From an uncultured Maribacter sp. (GTDB taxonomy: Bacteria; Bacteroidota; Bacteroidia; Flavobacteriales; Flavobacteriaceae): 64,000 bases of DNA. The translations under genes and the position numbers were made by a program. This document shows positions 57,107 through 64,000 of this stretch, piece after piece. How positions within the stretch are numbered: the first letter of the stretch is position 1; every line of letters starts with the position of its first letter. Where the stretch lies: the NCBI RefSeq assembly GCF_947495965.1, contig NZ_CANMBB010000002.1, positions 496,001 to 560,000 on the forward strand. The letters are read 5' to 3'. The notes beneath the pieces were generated by a model, which was not told where the DNA came from, did no database searches, and was given only the letters and a program-made list of their open reading frames with translations.

Positions 57107-57871
57107 TTATATAGTAATAGTAAGGTTATCGTATGCCAAATGTACGTTTTCTGGCAATTTTTTCTCCACATCGTCATGAAAACCTAAAAGATGACTAATA
57201 TGCGTAAAATAGGTTTTTTGTGGTTGTACTTTTTTTACAAAAGCCAAAGCCTCTTCTAAATTAAAATGAGAATGGTGCGCTTCTTCTCTAAGTGCATTAA
57301 TCACTAAAACTTTTGAACCCTTTATTTTTTCAATCTCTTCGTCTTCTACATACTTAACATCCGTTAAATAAGTAAAGTCCAGAAATCTGTAGCCAAAAAC
57401 TTGTAAATTATTATGGTCCCCTTCTATTGGTATTACTTCTATATTTCCTAGCGGAATATTTTTATTATTTATAACTTCAGTAGCAGAAACTGCAGGTGCA
57501 CCAGGGTATCTATTTTTTTGGGCAAAAATATAGTCAAACCTTTTATTTAAAGATTTTAAAACCCTTGTATGCGCATAAATAGAAATATCTCCCTGTCTAA
57601 AGAAAAAAGGTCTAATATCATCTATACCCGCAGTGTGATCAGCATGTTCATGCGTAAATAACAGACCATCTAATCTAGCAATTGGGTTTTTAAGCATTTG
57701 CTGCCTAAAATCTGGGCCACAATCTATTACATAATTATAATTTTCCCAACTAATTAGTACAGAAACTCTAAGTCTTTTGTCTTTTGGATTACTGCTTAAA
57801 CATACAGGATGTGTACTCCCAATAACTGGGATTCCTTGCGAAGTTCCTGTCCCCAAAAAAGTAATTTTCAA
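57107..57871 (-). CDS. MBL-fold metallo-hydrolase (PhnP-like)
   Basis: From the TTG at 57871 the protein reads KITFLGTGTSQGIPVIGSTH, with the metal motif TFTHEHADHTAGIDDIRPF-like (LFTHEHADHTAGIDDIRPFF), EGDHNNLQVFGYR and FTHISHLLGF. These give the HxHxDH and further His ligands for two metals. The longer start at 57925 adds a non-conserved leader. The enzyme likely cleaves a cyclic phosphate or similar, as in PhnP-type proteins, but the substrate is not known. Confidence 0.88.
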   Translation of the reverse strand: MKITFLGTGTSQGIPVIGSTHPVCLSSNPKDKRLRVSVLISWENYNYVIDCGPDFRQQMLKNPIARLDGLLFTHEHADHTAGIDDIRPFFFRQGDISIYAHTRVLKSLNKRFDYIFAQKNRYPGAPAVSATEVINNKNIPLGNIEVIPIEGDHNNLQVFGYRFLDFTYLTDVKYVEDEEIEKIKGSKVLVINALREEAHHSHFNLEEALAFVKKVQPQKTYFTHISHLLGFHDDVEKKLPENVHLAYDNLTITI

Positions 57872-57959
57872 ACTATAATTATTTTCTTTCAAATTTATAA
57901 CATAAATATTTAATTGATTGCGCAAACTTTCTAACTTTGTGAAAATTAAATTTTAAAAA

Positions 57960-59423
57960 ATGGCTTCAGTTCTTAAAAGGGATAATAATGTATTTGAAAA
58001 CATTCCTTCCATAAAAGCAAAAACACTACGTATAAATCTTAATCCAGATATTTACGGAACTTTTGCTGAAATTGGTGCAGGTCAGGAGACTGCAAGGCAT
58101 TTTTTTAGATCAGGCGGCGCATCTGGTACAATTGCAAAAGCAATGAGTGCTTATGACAAAGATTTTAGTGATGCTATTTATGGTGTAGAAAATGATGGGC
58201 GCTACGTATCTCAAGCACGTTTAAAAACAATGCTAGATTATGAGATGCAATTAATGGAAGAGCGTATTAGCAGAGAAAACCACCCAGAGCGTTTGTTTTT
58301 CTCCTATGCAAATACTGTAGCAACTATTGATTTTTCTAAACGTTATAAAGGTCACGGTTGGATTGGTATTCGTTTTCAACTAGACCCAAAACAAAAAGAG
58401 TTAGACGAAATTATTTTACACGTTCGTTTTAAACAAAATGAAGCTCGCTTACAACAAGAAACTTTAGGTATTCTTGGGGTGAACTTAATATATGGTGCTT
58501 TTTACAAATACCACAATCCAAAAAAATTATTACAATATCTATACGACCATATAGATAAGGATACTGTTGAAATTGATATGATTAATTTCTCTGGTCCTAA
58601 TTTTGAAAGTGTAGATAACCGCTTAATGAGTTTAAGACTTATTAAGAATGATATGACAGATGCTGTTATGTTTGGGCCTGATGGTAATAATTTATTACCT
58701 GCTGCTGTCTTATACAAAAAGAATATTCTGGCACTTAGGGGTAGTTTTAGACCTGTTACTAAGGTGAACGAGGATATGTTTAAAAAATCGTATGATATTT
58801 TTATACGAGACAAAATGGTAGATGAAGAAAAAACCATTGTTATTTTTGAAATAACCTTATCTAACTTAAAAGCTTCTGGAGAGATTGATGAACAAGATTT
58901 TATGGATAGAGCGCAATTACTTTGTTCTTTAGGGCACACTGTAATGATTTCTAAATTCCAAGAATACTATAAACTTGTAGAATACTTTAATAAGTATACC
59001 AAATCTAGAATTGGTCTTACCATGGGTGTTAATAATTTGGTAGATATTTTTGATGAAAAATACTATAGAGAATTAAGTGGTGGTATTTTAGAAGCATTTG
59101 GTAAATTATTCTTTAAAGACTTACAAGTTTACCTTTACCCAATGAAAAATGCCGAAACTGGTCAGATAATGACTAGTAATAACGTTAAAGTACACCCAAG
59201 AATGAAAGAGCTTTATAAGTTCTTTAAATACAACGGAAAGGTTATGGACATTTTTGATTATGACCCAGAAATTATGCATATCTTTTCTAGAGATGTTCTC
59301 AAAAAAATAACAAATAATGAAGAAGGTTGGGAAGAAATGATACCAAAAGGTCTTGCCGAAATGATCAAAGAAAAGCAGCTTTTTGTTAGAAAAAAGGATG
59401 TAATTGAAGCTAAGAAAAAATAA
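57960..59423 (+). CDS. conserved Bacteroidota protein of unknown function
   Basis: This 487-residue protein has no signal peptide or membrane span. It includes NPDIYGTFAEIGAGQETARH, AMSAYDKDFSDAIYGVE, and LGVNLIYGAFYKYHNPKKLL. I recall it as a widely conserved protein, sometimes labelled a TonB-dependent receptor, but no barrel or plug is seen. It is cytoplasmic in look and codon use is like its neighbours. A strong terminator follows. Its function is unknown. Confidence 0.82.
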   Translation: MASVLKRDNNVFENIPSIKAKTLRINLNPDIYGTFAEIGAGQETARHFFRSGGASGTIAKAMSAYDKDFSDAIYGVENDGRYVSQARLKTMLDYEMQLMEERISRENHPERLFFSYANTVATIDFSKRYKGHGWIGIRFQLDPKQKELDEIILHVRFKQNEARLQQETLGILGVNLIYGAFYKYHNPKKLLQYLYDHIDKDTVEIDMINFSGPNFESVDNRLMSLRLIKNDMTDAVMFGPDGNNLLPAAVLYKKNILALRGSFRPVTKVNEDMFKKSYDIFIRDKMVDEEKTIVIFEITLSNLKASGEIDEQDFMDRAQLLCSLGHTVMISKFQEYYKLVEYFNKYTKSRIGLTMGVNNLVDIFDEKYYRELSGGILEAFGKLFFKDLQVYLYPMKNAETGQIMTSNNVKVHPRMKELYKFFKYNGKVMDIFDYDPEIMHIFSRDVLKKITNNEEGWEEMIPKGLAEMIKEKQLFVRKKDVIEAKKK

Positions 59424-59442
59424 TTTTCCTGTAAAAAAGCTT

Positions 59443-59481
59443 AAAAAAAGGCATCAGATTTATAAATCTGATGCCTTTTTT
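59443..59481 (+). terminator. rho-independent terminator
   Basis: AAAAAGGCATCAGATT and AATCTGATGCCTTTTT form a long perfect stem around TATA, between the convergent unknown gene and the peroxiredoxin gene, so it serves both. Confidence 0.88.
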
Positions 59482-59482
59482 G

Positions 59483-59935
59483 TTATTCTAAAAGTTGTGC
59501 TGCATGATCTTTAGTTTTTACTTTATCTATAACTAAAGTAACAACACCATCTTCATCTACTTTAAAGGTTTTTCTATGGATACCGTCATATTCTCTACCC
59601 ATAAATTTTTTAAGCCCCCAAACACCAAAGGCATTAATTACGGTATGATCTTCATCTGCAAGTAACGGAAATGGAAAATCATATTTATCTTTAAACTTAG
59701 CTTGTCTTTTTTCAGAATCTGCACTAACACCAAGTAAACTATACCCTTGTGCTTGTAACGCTGCATAATTATCTCTTAAATTACAGGCTTCTGCCGTACA
59801 ACCAGGTGTACTTGCTTTAGGGTAAAAAAATACAATAAGCTTTTTTCCTTTATAATCGGATAAGCTAACCGTATTACCATCTTGATCCTTAACAGAAAAA
59901 TGTGGAACTTTATCTCCTACTTTTAATGTTTTCAT
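59483..59935 (-). CDS. bcp: thioredoxin-dependent peroxiredoxin (Bcp type)
   Basis: This 150-residue protein has FFYPKASTPGCTAEACNLRD with peroxidatic Cys46 and resolving Cys51, the typical Bcp pattern. It reduces peroxides and organic hydroperoxides with thioredoxin. It is divergent from nth with 53 bases between starts. Confidence 0.95.
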   Translation of the reverse strand: MKTLKVGDKVPHFSVKDQDGNTVSLSDYKGKKLIVFFYPKASTPGCTAEACNLRDNYAALQAQGYSLLGVSADSEKRQAKFKDKYDFPFPLLADEDHTVINAFGVWGLKKFMGREYDGIHRKTFKVDEDGVVTLVIDKVKTKDHAAQLLE

Positions 59936-59988
59936 ATATATTTTTATTTAGTTTTATAGTTCTATTTCTGTATAAAAATAAACCAAAT

Positions 59989-60654
59989 ATGACAATAAAG
60001 GAAAAGGTTACGTTTGTAATTACTACGCTTAAAGAATTATACCCTACTATTCCTGTACCGTTAGATCACAAAGACCCTTATACCCTATTAATTGCAGTAC
60101 TCATGTCTGCCCAAAGTACAGACGTTAGGGTAAACAAAATTACGCCGTTACTTTTTGCAAAAGCAGACAATCCTTATGATATGATAAAATTAACGGTAGA
60201 AGAAATTAGAGAAATTATAAAACCTGTTGGCCTCTCCCCTATGAAAGCAAAAGGGATTCATGGGCTTTCTAAAATGTTAGTAGAAAACCACAATGGTATT
60301 GTTCCTAAAGAAATGGAGATTTTAGAAACTTTCCCTGCTGTTGGTCATAAAACTGCAGGTGTTGTTGTTTCTCAAGCTTTTGGTATTCCTGCTTTTCCTG
60401 TAGATACACATATACATAGATTACTATATAGATGGGGTTTTACTAACGGTAAAAATGTAGTGCAAACAGAAAAAGATGCAAAAAGGCTATTTCCAAAAGA
60501 ATTATGGAATGATCTGCATTTGCAAATAATTTGGTATGGTCGTGATTATAGTCCTGCTAGAGGATGGGACTTGGAAAAAGATGTAATTACAAAAACTATA
60601 GGAAGAAAAACAGTCTTAAACGACTATTATAAAAGTAAAAAAGCCCGTAAATAA
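59989..60654 (+). CDS. nth: endonuclease III, without Fe-S cluster cysteines
   Basis: The ATG at 59989 gives 221 residues. The helix-hairpin-helix and catalytic Lys121 (FPAVGHKTAGVVVSQAFG) and Asp139 (FPVDTHIHRL) are present. At the C-terminus the usual C-x6-C-x2-C-x5-C cluster loop is replaced by WYGRDYSPARGWDLEKDVIT and the protein has no Cys at all. It removes oxidised pyrimidines from DNA. Earlier starts at 59902 would add a hydrophobic leader and were rejected. Confidence 0.93.
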   Translation: MTIKEKVTFVITTLKELYPTIPVPLDHKDPYTLLIAVLMSAQSTDVRVNKITPLLFAKADNPYDMIKLTVEEIREIIKPVGLSPMKAKGIHGLSKMLVENHNGIVPKEMEILETFPAVGHKTAGVVVSQAFGIPAFPVDTHIHRLLYRWGFTNGKNVVQTEKDAKRLFPKELWNDLHLQIIWYGRDYSPARGWDLEKDVITKTIGRKTVLNDYYKSKKARK

Positions 60655-60670
60655 CGGGCTTATATTTTTA
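60641..60670 (+). terminator. rho-independent terminator after nth
   Basis: AAGCCCGT, AAAT, AACGGGCTT with a following T-rich stretch. The stem overlaps the end of nth and the last codon of the small gene on the minus strand, so it serves both strands. Confidence 0.75.
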
Positions 60671-60811
60671 GTTTAACAGAATATCAAATTTTAGATCTTC
60701 ATGTTTTACAGTGTAAAGTGCTCTAGAATAACTTATTAGAAATTCTATAGTTTCTGTACTTGCCTTTACTGGGCTGAATTTTTTTTGGTACTCAAAGTAA
60801 ATTTTTTCCAT
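60668..60811 (-). CDS. 47-residue conserved small protein (copy A)
   Basis: MEKIYFEYQKKFSPVKASTE, TIEFLISYSRALYT, ending KFDILLN. It is 22/47 identical to the protein at 61817-61960, and each lies about 70 bases downstream of one of two paralogous ECF sigma genes. The two copies keep MEKIY, ETI.FL.SYS and KF...LN. This points to a conserved small partner of the sigma factors, perhaps a regulator. No function is known. Confidence 0.75.
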   Translation of the reverse strand: MEKIYFEYQKKFSPVKASTETIEFLISYSRALYTVKHEDLKFDILLN

Positions 60812-60881
60812 ATTTCTAATGTTGTTATACAGAGATAACGGCACTAAATTAGAAATATTGCTTATCTACTTTAAAGTAATT

Positions 60882-61463
60882 TTAACTTGTAAGTACTATA
60901 TTATTCTTTTCTATAATTTTTCTAAGGTTAATTAATGCATAGCGCATTCTTCCTAAAGCAGTGTTTATGCTTACTCCAGTGTTTTCTGAAATTTCTTTAA
61001 AGCTCATATCTTTATAAATACGCATTAATAAAACTTCTTTCTGATCATCTGGTAATTCTTCTACCAATACTCTTAAGTCAGAGTTTACTTGATCCTTAAT
61101 TAATTGCTTTTCTGCATTTAATTTATCGTCACCAATAACAGAAAAGATATTAAAATCATCGCTCCCCTCAAACATTGGCATTCTTTTGTTTTTTCTAAAG
61201 TGATCTATAATTAAGTTATGAGAAATACGCATAACCCATGGTAAAAATTTACCCTCTTCACTATATCTACCTTTTTTTAAAGTCTTAATAACTTTAATAA
61301 ATGTGTCTTGAAAAATATCTTCCGTTATATCTCTATCTAATACTTTGGAATAGATAAAACTAGTAATACGTTGGTTGTGTCTGTTGATTAATACTTCTAG
61401 TGCTTTTTCATCACCGCTAATATAATCTCTTACTAATTCTGAATCTTCAATTTGTACTGACAT
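60882..61463 (-). CDS. ECF RNA polymerase sigma factor (paralog A)
   Basis: This 193-residue protein has region 2 (EDIFQDTFIKVIKTLKKGRY, WVMRISHNLIIDHFRKNKRM) and region 4 (KEVLLMRIYKDMSFKEISEN, NTALGRMRYALINLRKII). It is closely similar to the protein at 62036-62617. No FecR gene lies beside it, unlike the receptor-linked sigma factors in this window. It is followed by a small protein gene and the terminator. Confidence 0.93.
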   Translation of the reverse strand: MSVQIEDSELVRDYISGDEKALEVLINRHNQRITSFIYSKVLDRDITEDIFQDTFIKVIKTLKKGRYSEEGKFLPWVMRISHNLIIDHFRKNKRMPMFEGSDDFNIFSVIGDDKLNAEKQLIKDQVNSDLRVLVEELPDDQKEVLLMRIYKDMSFKEISENTGVSINTALGRMRYALINLRKIIEKNNIVLTS

Positions 61464-61762
61464 ATGAGTTTTTTTAATTTTTAAGATCAGGGGGCTTTTC
61501 TTAGTTAATGGTTATTTTATTTGTTTAATAAAAAATCAACATGATTTCTTAATTACAGTCTAAAACTATATAAAACATAGGCCTTCATAAAAAGTATGTT
61601 GTAAAACCCTTACTTTTTGATGTGAAAGTGCTGTTTTCTATTTTTTACACAATATTTTAACCTATGTATAGTTACCAAAGAAGAATTACTAGTAAATACG
61701 CGAAACAACGTATTACTTTACAAATAGTACTCTTTATTAATAATAGGAAAGATGTAAATACA
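61464..61762. other. spacer without recognised gene
   Basis: This region carries the upstream region of sigma paralog A. No open frame with family resemblance was found. Confidence 0.45.
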
Positions 61763-61797
61763 AAAAAGCCATTAAGAAATAATCTTAATGGCTTTTA
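61763..61797 (-). terminator. rho-independent terminator
   Basis: AAAAAGCCATTAAGA, AATAA, TCTTAATGGCTTTT form a near-perfect stem with T-runs, closing the sigma paralog B unit. Confidence 0.8.
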
Positions 61798-61816
61798 ATA
61801 TATATTGTTATGGTAC

Positions 61817-61960
61817 CTAGTTTAGGTTACTCTCAAATTTTATTCCTTTAGCTTCTGTAACTTTTAAAGACTTTGAGTAGCTTAATAAAAACTGAATCGT
61901 TTCTGGTTGCGCCTTTATAAGTTCACATTCTTTTTGTGCTTTAGTGTAAATTTTCTCCAT
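61817..61960 (-). CDS. 47-residue conserved small protein (copy B)
   Basis: MEKIYTKAQKECELIKAQPE, TIQFLLSYSKSLKV, ending KFESNLN. See copy A at 60668-60811. It lies 75 bases after sigma paralog B. Confidence 0.75.
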   Translation of the reverse strand: MEKIYTKAQKECELIKAQPETIQFLLSYSKSLKVTEAKGIKFESNLN

Positions 61961-62035
61961 AGTACTTTTGATTTTGTTTCAATAGTAGAACGCTATCATT
62001 GCACAATGTAATAAAACTAGTCGACCTTTTACCTA

Positions 62036-62617
62036 TTAATTCGTTAAAACAATATTATACTCTTCAATTATCTTTCTAAGGTTAATTAATGCATAGCGCA
62101 TTCTTCCTAAAGCTGTATTAATACTTACGCCCGTATTATCAGATATTTCTTTAAAACTCATATCCTTATATATGCGCATTTCTAAAACTTCTTGTTGATC
62201 TTTAGGCAATTCCTTAATCAATTGAGAAAGTTCAGAATTAATTTGATCTTTTATAAGTTGTTTTTCAATGTTTAGCTTATCATCACCAATCATAGAAAAA
62301 ATACTAAAACTATCAGAACCATCAAACTTTGGCATTCTATTCGTTTTTCTAAAGTGATCTATTATTAGGTTATGCGCAATACGCATAACCCATGGCAAAA
62401 ATTTACCTTCTTCATTATAAGCTCCTCTTTTAAGGGTTCTTATAACTTTCATAAAAGTATCTTGAAAAATATCTTCGGTTACTTCACGGTCACCGACCTT
62501 AGAATAAATAAAACCGTTAATACGTTTGTTGTGCTTATTAATAAGAGCTTCTAAAGCTCTTTCGTCGCCATTTATAAATTGCTTTACTAGTAGAGAATCG
62601 TCAATTTGTAGTTCCAT
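62036..62617 (-). CDS. ECF RNA polymerase sigma factor (paralog B)
   Basis: This 193-residue protein has EDIFQDTFMKVIRTLKRGAY and WVMRIAHNLIIDHFRKTNRM in region 2 and QEVLEMRIYKDMSFKEISDN with NTALGRMRYALINLRKII in region 4. It is nearly the same as paralog A over the whole length. The shared arrangement with a downstream 47-residue gene shows tandem duplication of a two-gene module. Confidence 0.93.
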   Translation of the reverse strand: MELQIDDSLLVKQFINGDERALEALINKHNKRINGFIYSKVGDREVTEDIFQDTFMKVIRTLKRGAYNEEGKFLPWVMRIAHNLIIDHFRKTNRMPKFDGSDSFSIFSMIGDDKLNIEKQLIKDQINSELSQLIKELPKDQQEVLEMRIYKDMSFKEISDNTGVSINTALGRMRYALINLRKIIEEYNIVLTN

Positions 62618-62814
62618 AGAGATTTACTTTTTAGGGTTAAAATTGGGGGCCTTTTCATATGAAAAGGTCTTTTGGGTACTATTCTAACTTTAAAAAGTAA
62701 TCTTGTTTCTATAGGCGTATTAACGTTTAGTGTTTGTCAAATATACTAAAAATTAAATGTTAAAAACAAATGACCGTATATAATATATAACTTTTAGCCC
62801 CCGAGTTTAATTAC

Positions 62815-62848
62815 TTTGCGTATAAATTAAAGGCATATTGTATCTTTG
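62815..62848 (+). promoter_or_regulatory. Bacteroidota-type promoter for uvrA
   Basis: TTTG (62815-62818) and, 22 bases later, TATCTTTG (62841-62848) match the -33 TTTG and -7 TAnnTTTG elements. The uvrA start is 18 bases downstream of the -7 element. The spacer is slightly longer than usual. Confidence 0.5.
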
Positions 62849-62865
62849 TTTTTCTAAATTATATC

Positions 62866-64000
62866 ATGTCTGTACTACTAGAAGTTAATCCAAAAGAGAA
62901 CATCATAATTAAAGGTGCTAAACTGCACAATTTAAAAAACATAGATGTTGTAATTCCACGAAATAAATTGGTAGTAATTACTGGATTATCAGGTTCAGGA
63001 AAATCCAGTTTAGCTTTTGATACACTTTATGCAGAAGGGCAAAGACGTTATGTAGAAAGTTTATCATCTTATGCAAGACAGTTTTTAGGAAAACTTAATA
63101 AACCAAAAGTAGATTATATAAAAGGTATTGCACCAGCAATAGCTATAGAACAAAAAGTAAATTCTACAAATCCTAGATCTACTGTAGGTACTACTACAGA
63201 AATTTATGATTATTTAAAGTTGTTATTTGCTCGTATTGGAAAAACTTATTCTCCTGTTTCTGGTAAACAAGTAAAAAAACATACGGTTACAGATGTGGTT
63301 AACCATGTTAAGAGTTATGCCGACAATACCAAATTACTTTTATTAGCTCCTATAACTATTGCAAAAGACAGAGATACTATTAAATCTTTAGAGCTATTTT
63401 CTAAACAAGGATATGCTAGAATAAAGTTCAATGACAAGGTTTTACGAATAGACCAAGCTCCAGATAATATTGGAAAAGAGTTTTATTTAGTAATAGATCG
63501 TATTATAACAAAAAATGATGAAGATTTTTATAATCGCTTAGCTAATGCTGTAGATACTACTTTTTTTGAAGGTAAAGGAAGTTGTATTATAGAGGATTTA
63601 GAAACACAGAAACAAAATTATTTTAGTAATAAATTTGAATTAGACGGAATGTCTTTTCTAGAACCAAACGTACATCTTTTTAGTTTTAACAATCCTTATG
63701 GAGCTTGTCCAAAATGTGAAGGTTATGGAGATATTATAGGTATAGATGAAGATTTGGTAATTCCTAATACAGCTCTTTCTATTTATGAAAACGCCATTTT
63801 TGCTTGGAGAGGAGAAAGCATGAGTGCCTATAGAGATGATCTAGTGAATGCTGCCTATAAGTTTGATTTTCCTATTCACAAACCTTGGTTTCAACTATCT
63901 GAAGAACAAAAACAATTAGTTTGGGATGGCAACTCTTATTTTACTGGGCTCCATGGATTTTTCTCTATGTTAGAAGAAAAGAGTTATAAAATTCAAAACA
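62866..64000 (+). CDS. uvrA: excinuclease ABC subunit A, partial
   Basis: The gene runs off the right edge; 378 codons are seen. The N-terminal ABC domain has Walker [10 protein letters not shown] (residues 40-48), [20 protein letters not shown] and the signature-adjacent [20 protein letters not shown]. In the zinc module, the second pair is [10 protein letters not shown] (Cys281, Cys284), but the first CPxCG is replaced by FELDG (257-261). UvrA recognises DNA damage in nucleotide excision repair. The change is notable but the rest is a normal UvrA start. Confidence 0.95.
   Translation, partial: MSVLLEVNPKENIIIKGAKLHNLKNIDVVIPRNKLVVITGLSGSGKSSLAFDTLYAEGQRRYVESLSSYARQFLGKLNKPKVDYIKGIAPAIAIEQKVNSTNPRSTVGTTTEIYDYLKLLFARIGKTYSPVSGKQVKKHTVTDVVNHVKSYADNTKLLLLAPITIAKDRDTIKSLELFSKQGYARIKFNDKVLRIDQAPDNIGKEFYLVIDRIITKNDEDFYNRLANAVDTTFFEGKGSCIIEDLETQKQNYFSNKFELDGMSFLEPNVHLFSFNNPYGACPKCEGYGDIIGIDEDLVIPNTALSIYENAIFAWRGESMSAYRDDLVNAAYKFDFPIHKPWFQLSEEQKQLVWDGNSYFTGLHGFFSMLEEKSYKIQN

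Noticed and set aside
58502-58939. 145-codon minus-strand frame
   Set aside because: It is a shadow of the conserved 487-residue gene on the plus strand.

Overview
The window looks like a chromosome segment of a marine member of the Flavobacteriaceae (Bacteroidota). The base composition is very AT-rich. There are SusC/SusD pairs with FecI/FecR-type regulators, PorP/SprF and PD40 proteins of the type IX secretion/gliding type, DUF2452 and Lacal_2735 small proteins, an S1 sulfatase, and a promoter with the Bacteroidota TAnnTTTG -7 element. No rRNA, intact tRNA or CRISPR array was seen.

Layout. (1) 1-4131: an ECF sigma factor, a FecR anti-sigma factor and a SusC-type receptor cut by the window edge, all on the minus strand. 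(2) 4131-10765: a decayed accessory region. It holds an IS3/IS6-like transposase chimera, a Fic C-terminal fragment, a possible tRNA-Ser 3' end, a two-part nuclease/helical protein split by one in-frame TAA, an intact Fic protein behind three evenly spaced inverted repeats, a frameshifted pseudogene and a truncated DUF2779 gene. (3) 10890-12792: a Cys-rich small protein, a hemerythrin-domain protein and a membrane protein. (4) 13182-27925: a polysaccharide utilization locus with sigma factor, FecR, SusC, SusD and sulfatase, followed by a hydroxyacid dehydrogenase, a membrane-bound regulator and a DUF5107/TPR protein. (5) 28053-34073: a compact eight-gene minus-strand operon for light and DNA repair, with two photolyase-family genes, a flavin reductase, an SDR and four small proteins. 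(6) 34242-39824: a membrane export-type protein, a winged-helix membrane regulator, a lipoprotein fusing a GH105-like unsaturated uronyl hydrolase to a BNR_4 (PL24/PL25-like) propeller, a DUF983 protein and an AraC regulator. (7) 39931-44277: a PD40 protein, a PorP/SprF protein with a C-terminal extension, and a LuxR-type regulator with an altered receiver. (8) 44347-50776: a thiamine operon (thiS, thiC, thiE-like, thiD, thiE, thiG, thiH) behind a TPP riboswitch. (9) 50863-64000: core genes including a glycosyltransferase, a BatA-like protein, a dihydroorotase homologue, small membrane proteins, an esterase, an MBL hydrolase, a peroxiredoxin, endonuclease III, a duplicated module of ECF sigma factor plus 47-residue protein, and the start of uvrA.

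How the genes fit together. The second SusCD set, the sulfatase and the GH105-BNR_4 lipoprotein point to use of sulfated, uronic-acid-containing algal polysaccharide, although the exact substrate cannot be read from sequence alone. Three repair-related proteins (a cryptochrome/photolyase-family protein, endonuclease III and UvrA) lack metal-binding cysteines usual in their families. The best candidate for something little described is the interrupted PD-(D/E)XK plus CxCxxC-helical protein at 5542-8415, next to a Fic gene with a striking triple operator.
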